Below are positions 47,721 through 59,555 of a stretch of 64,000 bases of DNA, piece by piece (position 1 is the stretch's first letter; each line of letters starts with the position of its first letter). The position numbers and the translations under genes were made by a program. Source of the DNA: Owenia fusiformis (lineage: Eukaryota > Annelida > Polychaeta > Sabellida > Oweniidae). Where the stretch lies: positions 31,150,867 through 31,214,866 of the forward strand of contig CAIIXF020000008.1 of the NCBI GenBank assembly GCA_903813345.2. Direction: 5' to 3'. The notes below the pieces were generated by a model. That model was not told the DNA's origin, did not search any database, and worked only from the letters and a program-made list of their open reading frames with translations.

Positions 47721-48517
47721 CGCTGACACTGGTAAGAGCATGTTCCGATGATGTATCGTAATTGTCCATGTTTGCCACTTCTATAACATATGCTTTAATT
47801 CATTGTTCAATTCTACATGTTCATTATTCATGAACGGTAGTGATTGAGATGCAGACTGGTGAGAATATGTGCTTTTGACAATATTGACGCATACAAATCC
47901 TATTCTTGGATGCTTCACCTGCAAGGTGTTTATCTATAAGCACTGCTGTATATTCAAAAAGAATACCAAGGCACGTGCTTTCAAAAAGAGGGAAGTTTTC
48001 TTTTTACACACCCCCGTTTCATATAAATGCCCATTATATGATCATGTTAGTGAGAAACTCTTTGTGACAAAATGTACCGATGAAGATGCACACTGGTGAG
48101 ATTATATAATTATGATACAAGCAGTTAGAAAATTTACCGATTGAGATGCACACTGGTGAAAATATGTGCTGATTGAACAAACTGTGAGAAAATCTGCTGA
48201 TTAAGATGCACACTGGTGAGATTATGTGCTTATGATACACACTTAAAGAAAATATACAGATTAAGATGCATGCAGGTCGGAATATATGCTGAAGATACAC
48301 ATTGTGAGAAATGTACTGATGAGGATGCGCAATGGTGAAAATATGACCTGATGATACATACACATTGTGGGAATGTACTGATGAAGATACACACTGGTGA
48401 GAATATGTACTTATGAGACAAACTGAGAAATGTACTGATGAAGATGCACACTAGTGAAAATATATACTTTAGTTACACACTTTGTGAAAATGTACTGATA
48501 AAGATACATACATAGAG

Positions 48518-48659
48518 GTTATTTAATGGGAGGTTTTTGATACAGGTTATATCTGAAGGAAATACAATATATCTACCCGAGGGACCGTAGGGACCGAGGG
48601 TTGATATATTGTATTTTCCGAGGGTTACACCCTGTATCAAAAATCGAGCATTCAATAAC
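48518..48659. mobile_element. Foldback MITE with GGTTATTTAATG termini
   Basis: GGTTATTTAATGGGAGGTTTTTGATACAGG pairs with CCTGTATCAAAAATCGAGCATTCAATAAC at the other end. AAATACAATATATC pairs with GATATATTGTATTTT. It interrupts the large minisatellite. The termini resemble those of the element at 30804-30939. Confidence 0.85.
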
Positions 48660-49359
48660 TGATTTATCCTTTACTTAGTAGATTATGAGAATTAAATGTA
48701 TGCATTGAATGTTAGGGAACCGTAATGTAGTAATTACAAACGATAATAACAATCAAAACATGAATATTTTATCTCAATTTGAAGTCCTCAACAATTTTTG
48801 TTTTTTTAAAGGCAGAATCTGATCTATAGGGGGTAACGAAATTACAAGCAACATGTATAATTGACCTACCAATCTATTCCTTACAATATCAAATACAATA
48901 TCTCCAAAAAGATTCACAATATATTATAAATTGGTGAAGTTATTAATGATTCAAAGTGCAAAATTGAGTGAAAAATAATAAGAATGGTAACCATTCTTAT
49001 AGGAAAATAAAATATTATTGCAAAAATGTTTAGTTTTCCTGGAATAAAGTATGCACTTTTGTGATTTTTAGAAAATGGACATGACAAGGAATGACATGAG
49101 ACAAAAATACTCTAAAATTGAAATAATTTTTTGTTTAGCCTGCTCTCTATATCTGATCCTCTCTTTAATATTTATCAAATAGAGCCAAAGTATATCCTGG
49201 GAATTCAAAAAAGCACCGAAAGAAATTCCTGGGGATTGCTGATGAGCGATCTCCCGTTCATCTCAGCGGGAGATATACTATATCACCCGCTCACCTCAGG
49301 TATCGATTATATACCCGCATGTTATTTACCTATAACACTACTAAGTATAGGATAATGTA
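48660..49359. other. Unique DNA between minisatellite blocks
   Basis: AT-rich with no gene recognised. A GATCTCCCG...CGGGAGATA hairpin lies near 49240-49276. Confidence 0.5.
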
Positions 49360-51107
49360 AGAATATGTACTGATAAAGATACACACTGGTGAGAATATAT
49401 GCTGATGATACATATTTCATGTATTGTGAGAAATGTACTGATGAAGCTAGATGCGCACTGGTGAGAATGTGTACTTATGAGACACACTGAGAAAATGTAC
49501 TGATGAAGATACACACTAGTAAAAATATGTACTTAAGAAAGACACTGGAGAGAATATGTACAAAAGAAAATAGACACTGGTGAGAATATGTACTGATGAA
49601 GATAGACACTGGAGAGAATATGTACTGATGAAGATAGACACTGGAGAGAATATGTACAAATAGAAATTGACACTGGAGAGAATATGTACAAATGAAAATA
49701 GACACTGGAGAGAATATGTACTGATGGAGATAGACACTTGTGAGAATATGTACTGATGAAGATAGACACTTGTGAGAATATGTACTGATCAAGATAGACA
49801 CAGGAGAGAATATGTACTGATGAAGAAAGACACTGGAGAGAATACCGGTATGTACAAATGGAAATTGACACAGGAGAGAATATGTACAAATGAAAATAGA
49901 CACAGGAGAGAATATGTACTGATGAAGATATACACTGGTGAGAATATGTAAAGATGAAGATAGACACTGGTGAGAATGTGTACTTATGAGACACACTTTG
50001 AGAAAATGTACTGATGAAGATACACACTAGTAAAAATATGTACTTAAGAAAGACACTGGAGAGAATATGTACAAAAGAAAATAGACACTGGTGAGAATAT
50101 GTACTGATGAAGATAGACACTGGAGAGAATATGTACTGATGAAGATAGACACTGGAGAGAATATGTACAAATAGAAATTGACACTGGAGAGAATATGTAC
50201 AAATGAAAATAGACACTGGAGAGAATATGTACTGATGGAGATAGACACTTGTGAGAATATGTACTGATGAAGATAGACACTTGTGAGAATATGTACTGAT
50301 CAAGATAGACACAGGAGAGAATATGTACTGATGAAGAAAGACACTGGAGAGAATACCGGTATGTACAAATGGAAATTGACACAGGAGAGAATATGTACAA
50401 ATGAAAATAGACACAGGAGAGAATATGTACTGATGAAGATATACACTGGTGAGAATATGTAAAGATGAAGATAGACACTGGAGATAATATGTACTGATGG
50501 AGATAGACACTGGAGAGAATATGTACTGATGAAGATAGACACTGGAGAGAATATGTACACTGATTAAGATATACACTGGTGAGAATATGTACAGATGAAG
50601 ATAGACACTGGAGAGAATATGAATTATGAATATATGTGATGCACACAGTGAGATATAGTAGGTGAGTATATATATTGATAACGATGCATACTGGTGAGAA
50701 AATGGACTGAAACTATCATTCCTATTCAAAATTAACATTTAGTTTGTCAAGTTTACACATTTTATATGGCACTCAAGATTGAAGCCAGTGATTTCAATAA
50801 ATATTGATAGAGTTGTGTCAAATGTGGAAGCACATGGGTGTTTATTAAATCATTTAAAACAACAACAAAAGAAATTCTGTAATACACATTATATTTCCTT
50901 AATTGGTACTACGAGCCTTAACTCATACCATAGATTGCCATAATGTTTGATGTGGTAAGGTGATCATTTGTCATCTCGAAAAATAATTATTTTTCAAAAA
51001 ATGAGCCCATCCAAATAAAATACATGATCACCCCTTTACTATTCAAAGCTAGGATTTACCCAATTAAAATGTCAGTTAGCCTAGAACTTGGTTTACATGT
51101 ACATGTA

Positions 51108-51615
51108 CTGTACTCCTGGTAATTTTCGCGTGCTACTATATTTCACGCTTTAAGCAAATTTTGGAACATTCACAAAATATAATAGCCGTGAAATTCAAAA
51201 AGTTCTACTTCGCAAAATAAAATAGTCACAAAATTCCCAAGAATTTATTTCACCCAATGTTGATGATAGTTTCTTCCAGTATTGGGCCATAAAAGGTTGG
51301 GAAGTTACTGTATTCTTACATTCGGATTTTTGAAGATCATAATTAATTCTCACAAAATTGCTCAAGATGAAGGGTAATCATGGCTGATATTGAAACAGAA
51401 AGAGTGGTATTGCATGACAAGTCACTAAAACTCTAAAAACGTCCATAAATTAATCACCAACCTAATAAAGAAGCAAGACACATTTTGAGAAGTCAACTAC
51501 CGCAAAAATTAATAGCCGCGAAATTTCAAAAAACTAAAAATTAGCCAAATATAATATCTGCAAAATTTCGAAATCACAAAATATAATAGCATCAAATATT
51601 AGTGGGAGTACAGAA
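51108..51615. mobile_element. Inverted-repeat element with TGTACTCC termini
   Basis: CTGTACTCCTGGTAATTTTCGCG at the left pairs with CGCATC-like sequence and GGGAGTACAG at the right. Both halves carry many AAAATATAATAGC phrases. It looks like a degraded MITE; the ends are approximate. Confidence 0.6.
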
Positions 51616-52078
51616 TGTTGGATAAATCCTAGCTATAAAACGTGAATTCACAATATGTACCACCTTCTTATGGACCATGGTTTAAAATGTATAAAGTATT
51701 CATGCCTTCAGTATGTGGTACTCATGCTCTCAATGTATTGTTATCATGCCATCAACATATGTTATTGGTATATATGGTATTCATAACCCATTTGATAATT
51801 ATTTAAACTACAGAATGTGACTTAAAATCCATTTCATAACCACCAAATAAATTTTGTCAGAGTCTAATGGACATGATCTTCCAGCATTGTATGATCTTCA
51901 TATTGAAAAATATCCCTTTGTCTCTGTCTTATGACTTGTAGGCCCTATTGTATCACTTCTTTTAATGATGTACAATTATATTGTAGACCATGTTATTGTT
52001 ACTTGTATACTTCATTTACTCATTCACTATAGATATATATAATATTGTGATTCATATGCCTTTCCTCTCGTATCACTA

Positions 52079-52560
52079 AATGCTATTGCAGTTGTTATGG
52101 GATTCTCCTTACTCCAATCGATACATGTACCCTTGCTATCCTTTGTATTAATCTGACTTTACTGTCACTAACGATTCTTTGGGTTTAGGGTAGACTCTGA
52201 TCTTTCAATTGTGATGTTTGCAATGTTATTTTCCCAAACCCTTTATGTATTTTAATTCATATCGTTTGCGTCTCAACGACAAAATGCTGAGGCAAATGTT
52301 ATGGGATTCTCCTTTGTCCAATCAAGACTTGCTATCCTTTGTATTAATTTGACTATACTTCACAGAGTCCTGAATCTCTAATCTAATTAAGACTTCTCTG
52401 TATTTTGACTTCACAATCTCAGGGTATCAACCAATTCAATGGGTTCAGGGTGAACCATTGTCTTGCAATCCTTTCTGAGACAGTTTTTGACCAGAAACAG
52501 GCTGCAATGATGCTCTGTACCTGGGAATATTATTCTTGAAATTTTCATTGGCAATATTTT
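52079..52560. repeat. Direct repeat of about 200 bp, two to three copies
   Basis: GTTATGGGATTCTCCTT and TTGCTATCCTTTGTATTAAT recur about 205 bases apart. GGGTTTAGGGT/GGGTTCAGGGT recurs further on. Confidence 0.7.
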
Positions 52561-52976
52561 TGGCACATGATATTGGAAGTTAATGTTCCATTTCACTCAT
52601 ATTTTACCCACAAGGTCCAAAGGGTAGGCTAGATAACCATTAAATATCTACCTTATGTCCATAAAAATATTTTTTCTTCATACTGCAATTTGGTTTCACA
52701 TATAAATTCATGTTTGAGGCAATGTCAGAAATCATATTTTAATTTGTAATCCAAGCTTTTTGAGCATCTCAAAATCTTGGTTTAGTCATGTCAAAATAAT
52801 TCCATATAGGCCTATTTCATCCTTCGAAGAAGTGTTTTAAAGAAGATGTAAATTGTAAAAAATACACCATCAATGTATACAATAAAGTATTTGGTAGACA
52901 TCATGATTTAACAATCTAATATCATATTATGTTCATGTAATGTACAGTATAAATATTTCCTAAGGTAAACTTTTCG

Positions 52977-54012
52977 TCAATTTCCCTTGTCTTGTTTCTT
53001 TAATTGTTCTAATCGTTTCTGTATGAGTTCATTTCTTCTAGCTTCTGCATTGTTGTGATGTTCAGGGGAACTGACGGGTCCTTTCTTTAACTTCTGAAAG
53101 CATATAATAGCGGCTTATTCAATGCATAGGAACCTGGGTTTTGAAAGCCTGTGATTGAAACATACAATGTGTAGTCTGTTGAACTGCTTCAAAGCAACCA
53201 AATAAACCCCAAAATAAGAAATCTAAAGACTATTGTGCAATAATATATAAAAAGACATATACATATTGCACACAAATGGCATTTGTATATCTTTGATTGC
53301 TACAAGTGAATTGGCACTAAAAACTAAATAATCTGGAATATAAAATAAATGTAATTTGTGTGCAGTATGAATATGTTTTTCCATATATTATTGAACAATG
53401 CATGTAGTCTTCAGATTTCATCAACTTGTTGCTTGGAAGCAGTGTAACAGACTGTACATTGGATAACTTGGATCTGGGCATTGTTCTTGGGTTCATTTTT
53501 CGTTTCAGATATTTCCCATGCTACAGCGCTATATCTGATACTAGAATAGCTACCGCCCAAGCTCTATCGTACATGTAATTGAAAACTCTGCCCTACACTA
53601 AATCCTCTAGTCTAATATTATTTGGGGTCGTCTGTTGGATACAGAGTAAGACTATGGCAGCCCTGTCGACATGTGAAAATTATAGATGATATGACTGACA
53701 AGCAGGAGAAAGCTGTGGTCTTTGACCTCTGAAAACAGCATTACTTCACTCATTTGTTATACATAAACTCTCTTTAGTAAGAATTACTGAAAAACCTTTG
53801 GTGAAGAAATCTGAAATTTTTGAAATTTTTTGAAAAAAGTAAAGTTTTCAAAAAGTCGAATTTGAGAACAATATGGCAATGAAATTACTTGAAATTTCTT
53901 CCATACATACATCTCTCATTTCTGCATCCGATGGTGTGAACAAATTAAGACAAACAACCCCCGCTCCGACGTAAAACACGAAAGCAGGGATCCACTTCCG
54001 GTAGACTGACAT
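52977..54012 (-). CDS. UQCC3: UQCC3-like mitochondrial complex III assembly protein
   Basis: Two minus-strand exons, 53911-54012 and 52977-53093, joined phase 0 at GAT|GTATGT and CTTTCAG, encode 72 residues. The product has one hydrophobic segment (WIPAFVFYVGAGVVCLNLF) followed by TPSDAEMRD. A charged, helical tail with AEARRNELIQKRLEQLKKQ comes next. The layout of a TM segment, a TP-x(4)-EM turn and a Glu/Arg-rich helix fits UQCC3/Cbp4-type inner-membrane assembly factors for cytochrome b. The human protein is longer at 93 residues. Identity is low and the call rests on layout. Another small mitochondrial membrane protein is possible. The ATG at 54012 has A at -3; an in-frame upstream ATG at 54129 would add an unlikely leader. 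A MITE lies in the intron. Confidence 0.65.
53183..53443. mobile_element. MITE, copy 1 of the ATTGTGCAATAATATAT family
   Basis: Termini around GAACTGCTTCAAAGCAAC and GTTGCTTGGAAGCAG are inverted. The inner block ATTGTGCAATAATATAT and CATTTGTATATCTTTGATTGC match the copy at 55209-55588. It lies in the intron of the UQCC3-like gene. Confidence 0.8.
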
Positions 54013-54628
54013 TTTAGTTTTACAACCTGTCCAATAGACGGCGCTGTGATCCAAAAACAAATCGCGGCCATATTGGATTTGCCAGCATTTGAAAAGTGGC
54101 TCTAAAACATTATCAACTTTTAATCGCAATTATCTGGATAAAACGTAAGTGATTTGTTCATATTCTTCATGTAACATGCTTATGAATATATCAACCACAG
54201 TTTTTTAGCTTATAGAGTATATTAACCGCTACTTTGATACAGTTTTCGAACCTTGAAAAAGTTTAATTGAAAATGGGCGGTCGAAAAAAGTTGTGAAAAT
54301 GGGGTGTGGTGTGTCACAGGTGACATTCAGGTATTTTCCTGATATGTGTGTTTTGTGCATTGATAGATGAAAGTAAATGTTTTCGGGAATTTGTAAATTT
54401 GAAAAACCTGTTTGATATAGTCTAAACTGCTCAGATAGTCGTCTCAAGCCTTTTTTGTCTTGCTCGAATACAGGTCCTCTTTCTCAATCTTACTCTTGCG
54501 AGCTGGCTTCTTATCTTTTAGGTGAGTTCAGTAACCTCGTTTTATTTTTTAAAAGCATCAAGTTATTACATTGAAGATACTTTTTATTTTTGATGTTTAG
54601 CTACACATTTGAAGCTATCGACATTTGC
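54013..54628. other. Upstream of the UQCC3-like gene; no other gene seen
   Basis: A GCGGCCATATTGGA sequence at about 54063-54076 gives an ATGGCCGC core on minus, some 55 bases upstream of the UQCC3-like start. This resembles a YY1-type promoter site. Otherwise nothing is recognised. Confidence 0.3.
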
Positions 54629-55200
54629 CTTTCCTTACTCCCGTCGAGAGCTACTTAGATTTTGAAAGTATAGCTCTCTATCGCTAGAATCAACAGCTTA
54701 AGAATCCTGACTTCAAAGAAAATTTCAGGGAATTCAGCTGACTCATGTTGCACATTATATACCTGAAAATGTTCCTACATCGCCATCTTTCATTCAGCTC
54801 AACTATAGAACGTCTCACTGTCCTATGTATCGATCAGGACTTCATTTTATTGGTCGTGTCAAAAGTTTTGGCCAGGTATATTCAATATGGCGGCTTGACG
54901 TTTCCCAAGTTGCGCATGCGTCGATAGTATTTCCGTTTAACCGCCATATTGGAAATGGGTATCGAACAATAAACGATTAGAACTCCTGATCGCCATAGAA
55001 GCACATCCGCGATCCTGCAAAACGGGGAAAGTAGACACATATGAGCCCATAATGTAGGCTACAGTTCGAGACAAACAGCAAGCCGTTGACTGGCGCTGAT
55101 CAAAATTAGATGTCACAATTCTTCAGCTGGGAGATCCTCACGATGGAGAGCTATACTTTCAAAATCTAACATGGTAGCTCTCGACGTGAGTAAGCCTTTC
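54629..55200. mobile_element. Inverted-repeat element with about 60 bp termini
   Basis: CTTTCCTTACTCCCGTCGAG and the following GAGCTAC...ATTTTGAAAGTATAGCTCTC pair with the complement at 55140-55200. The interior holds CAATATGGCGGC and its inverted CCGCCATATTGG around TTGCGCATGCGTC (54911-54923). A related short palindrome occurs at 59851-59907. Confidence 0.8.
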
Positions 55201-55208
55201 CCACTTAG

Positions 55209-55588
55209 AGTCCATTTCACTGCTTCACTTTGTCAGTAGAACGGCAAAAATAAGAAATTGGGAGACCATTGTGCAATAATATATGGAAAAGTATATTCAT
55301 AATGTACATGAATGACATTTGTATATCTTGGATTGCTTCTAGTTTGGCTTATAAAGTGTGTGGCCTCTTATATTTGGATGTTTCTCTGCCATGTTATTTT
55401 CAATAAGATTAACATGGCTGAAATTATTCAAATTACAAGGCTTATTGCACAAAAAACTAAAAAATCTGAAATATACAAATGTCATTCATGTACATTATGA
55501 ATATACTTTTCCATATATTATTGCACAATGGTCTCCCAATTTCTTATTTTTGCCGTTCTACTGACGAAATGAAGCAGTGAAATGGACT
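55209..55588. mobile_element. MITE, copy 2 of the ATTGTGCAATAATATAT family
   Basis: The arms (55209-55340 and 55460-55588) are nearly perfect inverted repeats: AGTCCATTTCACTGCTTC at one end and GAAGCAGTGAAATGGACT at the other. It abuts the element at 54629-55200. It has no coding capacity. Confidence 0.9.
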
Positions 55589-58500
55589 TTACATGCTTAC
55601 ATGTATATCAAATACTAATAATTATTTAAACAGAAAACTTCTTGGGAACAATTATCATTTTTTAGAAATTTATGTGCAGATGAATTATTTATTTTGGAGG
55701 GTAAGGATAGAATATGTTGTTTGAAGGATAAGTTAACGAAAAGTTGGAATAGCCAAAGGAATGGCCATGAGTGCAAGAAAATTATGAAAATATATACTTA
55801 TGTTCACTTATTGATTTTATATAGCTCTGATCTGAACTGAAGTGTAAAAACGAGCTCATTCTTTGAGTTATTGTATGTTAAGAGCGTGCGGAATGTTGAG
55901 CCAATGTTCAAAATTAATACTTATATAGCAATGAAATATTACTACACTGTGCATTAAAGAACGGGTTTAAAATATTTATAGAAGTAAAAGAATGTCGGTA
56001 TATCATACATGTAGCTAACTTCTACCAAACTACAGATAGACTTATTTAGATATTCTTCAGATAAACTAATTAAACCAATTAGCCAATTAGAAGTATCACT
56101 GGTATATAACAAGAATAGAAGGCTAGACAAACTAATTATATGTATTTTCAGGCCCGTAGCCAGGGGGGGGGGGGTTCGCAGGGTTCAAAATCATGCAGTT
56201 TTTCACCATTTTGAGCACTTCTCAAGTGATTTTAGCCATATTTGGGCCAAAATTGTAAAATGTGAACCCCCCTGGAAATTTTTGAAAAATGAACCCCCCC
56301 CCCTTGGCAAATCCTGGCTCGGGCCTGATTTTTAATTTTTAACTTTATATCTGTACAATCCTACACATTTTTTAAGGATGATTCACTATAAGTACTTACA
56401 AACTACTTCCCTTACTACTAATGTAAACATTGATACAATCAACTGCTAGTGCTACTGGAGCCCTTACAAATAATTTCATTCAAATTATGAATCAGTTTTA
56501 TGAACTTTGTTCATGGGATTTGATTGGTTTTCTATTTTGACTAAAATGCTACAATTATTTTATTTATTACTGTTCAATATATCAGGACTATTACTTTAGG
56601 TAGTTAGACATTAATGTTGCGGTTTTGTAAAATGTTGAAACCTGGACGCCAGGAGTTGGGGAAATGCTCATATTTATTATATCAGATTTCAGAATGTTCT
56701 TTCAGTATACAGTATTTCATTTTTAAATACATGAAATACCGTGATGAATTGGTATAGGAAGTAGTTGAAAAGGAGTGGACTGGGCCATATATATATTAAT
56801 GGAGTGTTTTGTAAAAAAAGACTACATGATAAAGATTTTAATCAGACATTTTCTTCATGAATTTTTTTTTATTTCTAATGTGTAATAATATTCTATTATT
56901 GAATTAACACTGACTGCAATAACAGTTACACATTTATATTACAACTCGTTCATTTTGACATTGTGTTTAATACAGTCTATTATATGCCAGATGTTTCAGC
57001 AATGATACTCAACTAGTTTATTCATGAAGTAACATATTAATCATTTAACAATGTTACATATTGAATTATTTATAAAAACATGATTGAATGATGTCAGTTT
57101 CCTTGGTTTGAGAGTATTGTCTATTATGATGTAGACTCCCCCTCCCTCTGTATCATTACAGCTTAGATGTAATAAAAATGTATCTGACACAGAAATTTGG
57201 GGTACTGTTCTGATTTGATCAGGTAACACACATATATCTTGATATGTAAATCATGGGATATCTGTCCATTGAGTGTTCTATCTGTAAATTATATGAAAAT
57301 AAATAAAATTAAATATGATTGATGACGTTTATACTCTAATTATGTAAGAGAGCAGAACTTTTGATATTCATGGGTTATTTTTGTTTACATTTTTTTTCAA
57401 CATGAAGGTGAGATGTTTTGCTGTATTTCTCTGAAATTCTTTGAAAATCGATGGGCTGCGATTTGAGAAATTCTAATTTCAATTTAACATGCATCTCAAT
57501 GGTACAAAAAGTAAGGAGAGTTCTACCATTACTGTCATTTGCAAAGAATAGCCCATTTGCATCTTAGACTTCCAAGGTCCAATGTGGTTAAAATACAATG
57601 AAGTTAGTGTTACAGAAACCTTGTGAATCAAGATGGGCCCTTTGCCCATGTATCACTATCTCCCAAGTTGTCTAAATGTTCACAAGTAGACCATTCCAAA
57701 AGTAAGCAATGTGGAGGGGGGGGGGGGGGAGGGCAAGTTAGAACAGATTGAACATATGTACAATTGTACATGAATGTTGATTATTATTATTTATTTGTAT
57801 AATTTTTTATTTTATTTTATGCCAATGTTGTTATTAATTTACCTATGGCATATTTATGTACATGTGTTAGCATTTACGAAATCTTGATTTGAAGTGAAAA
57901 AATCCCTTAAATCTAGTTCAGGGTTGGTTTAGAACTATAATGTAGGGGAGACAAGGGAGGAATTGATCCAAGACTAATTTGCAACTTTTGAAGGTGTAAC
58001 ATTCTGCATCAGGTATCGGGTATATGCTTGTATTCTCAGTAGGTATCACTTGTTGGTAGTTTCATATTCTGGACAGTGTCTAGCCTCGAGTAGTCTGGCT
58101 TAAAGCCCTGTTGTTGAAGTCTGGATAAGTGCGGTGCAGGGGCCTTGAATCAAGACTAATCCTAAAGAAATATGTCCTGTGGTATTCTGTATTCCGAATT
58201 ATGGAGAAATGCAAGAAAATGATGTGGTTCAATTTACCTACTTGGCAGAAAGAAAATGTATGAACTAGGAATGATCAGAGAAATTCTACATTCAGCTCAA
58301 CATAAACTATTCATGATTTCTTATGTGGAGGGCCTGGAATCATCCATATTCCCCACAAAATATATATAAAAACTAACGTTCTTTTAATCGAATTTAGTAT
58401 GTTTCTCTCCTACCTACAGTCTAAAACACTTGACATTAGATTTGATTTAAAGGAACAGGGGGGGGGGGGGGGTGTTGCGATGTCTAACACTTAACGGTTA

Positions 58501-59555
58501 TCAGTGATTATTACTGCGGATGACAGATTTACAGCATCTTCAACCAGGTTAAAGACTACTTGACAATATATTATATAGCATAGCAGTTCTGTTTTATAAT
58601 ACCCTGGAGCTTACAGGCTTGCAGGAATCACTACACTCTTACTAATCGAAGATAACTTTATAGTTTTGATGCTGATAAATCTAAATGACTCCAAAAGTAG
58701 CTGCCATGTCTTGTTATTATGGAAGTATGAATATATAAAGTAGATTGCAGTTGCTTATGAAAGTTGAAATATTGGAATTACTGCAGTTTTGATGAGGTTG
58801 CTGTTTTTTGATTGACTAATGGAGTAAACGTTCCACGAGAATCAATGACGTTTATAAAGCAATAAAATAACAAGTTCATTGGAGCAAGCTATTTTTCTAT
58901 GTGTGACTTAGCCACGATTGACCATCTACAGATCCATGAGTGATAATACCTCAATGAAATCATGTACTTTTGAATCCATTTTGATTATATAAGGCAAAAT
59001 CTAATGGGTTATCTCTACTCAAAAGAATTGTATATGAAACTCTCTTTTAAAGATGCAGAACTCAGCTCTTAAAAATAAAAATGGTAATTTCAAGAGACTG
59101 ATGTTAAATTGGTAGAATTGCTCTAAAAGCAATTGTCTTATTGGACAGATTATAGTTAATAAGTAAATCATAGATATCTGCATTGTTACATCCTTGTGGA
59201 ATGTTCACCTGGAGATAAAGCACAGGTATCTCGTTAAAGTGATATGGCCTTCGTTTAAGGCATTTTTAGCAAAATCTATTGAATATCATACGAAGAGCAT
59301 TGTCTTACCTTGCTACTAGGGTAACTTCAGCTCATATAACTCAAGGATAGCGGAGATTTCTCATATTGAAGTGGGTACATTGAATTTGATTTCACATCGT
59401 CCATTTCGAATTATGCGCACAAGTTGATGACGTCATCAACTCATGAGTTGGATAATCTACACTAGACGAAATAATTGTTGTTTATTCTGCCATTTTGTAT
59501 TTGGAATTTGTGAACGCTAAAAACACTCTTGAAATAATGAAATAAGTAGATAATT
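55589..59555. other. Intergenic; no supported gene
   Basis: Contains the MITE at 56151-56326 and G runs near 57716-57729 and 58459-58472. A short minus-strand frame at 57041-57229 has a GGGVYI phrase seen in retrotransposon endonucleases but is too short to call. The last 150 bases include GCCATTTTG, compatible with a YY1-type promoter site for the next gene. Confidence 0.45.
56151..56326. mobile_element. MITE of the CAGGCCCGTAGCCAGG family, copy 2
   Basis: It starts CAGGCCCGTAGCCAGG and ends CCTGGCTCGGGCCTG. It shares AAAATCATGCAGTTTTTCAC, GAACCCCCCTGGAA and GGCAAATCCTG with the copy at 14638-14848. Confidence 0.85.

Larger units (their letters stand above)
47835..50735. repeat. Large minisatellite, about 31-33 bp unit, with 511 bp duplication
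   Basis: The unit is close to GAAGAtacacACTGGtGAGAATATGTACT and appears in two blocks, 47835-48515 and about 49360-50735. Within the second block, a 511 bp segment starting near 49460 is repeated almost exactly from near 49971. The long minus-strand open frames here (up to 401 codons, rich in Ser, Tyr, Ile and His) are repeat translations, since the unit and its variants happen to lack stops. Confidence 0.9.
50736..52976. other. Intergenic; no gene seen
   Basis: Contains an inverted-repeat element at 51108-51615 and a direct repeat at 52079-52560. No convincing open frame was found on either strand. Confidence 0.5.

Noticed and set aside
49533-50738. A 401-codon minus-strand open frame rich in Ser, Tyr, Ile, His and Cys
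   Set aside because: It is the translation of a 31-33 bp minisatellite. Similar frames occur in the other reading frames and in the earlier block, and no domain or start context supports a protein.
57041-57229. A minus-strand frame with a GGGVYI phrase, like the endonuclease of LINE retrotransposons
   Set aside because: Only 62 codons, without the neighbouring R-x-DR or other endonuclease motifs and without any reverse transcriptase nearby.
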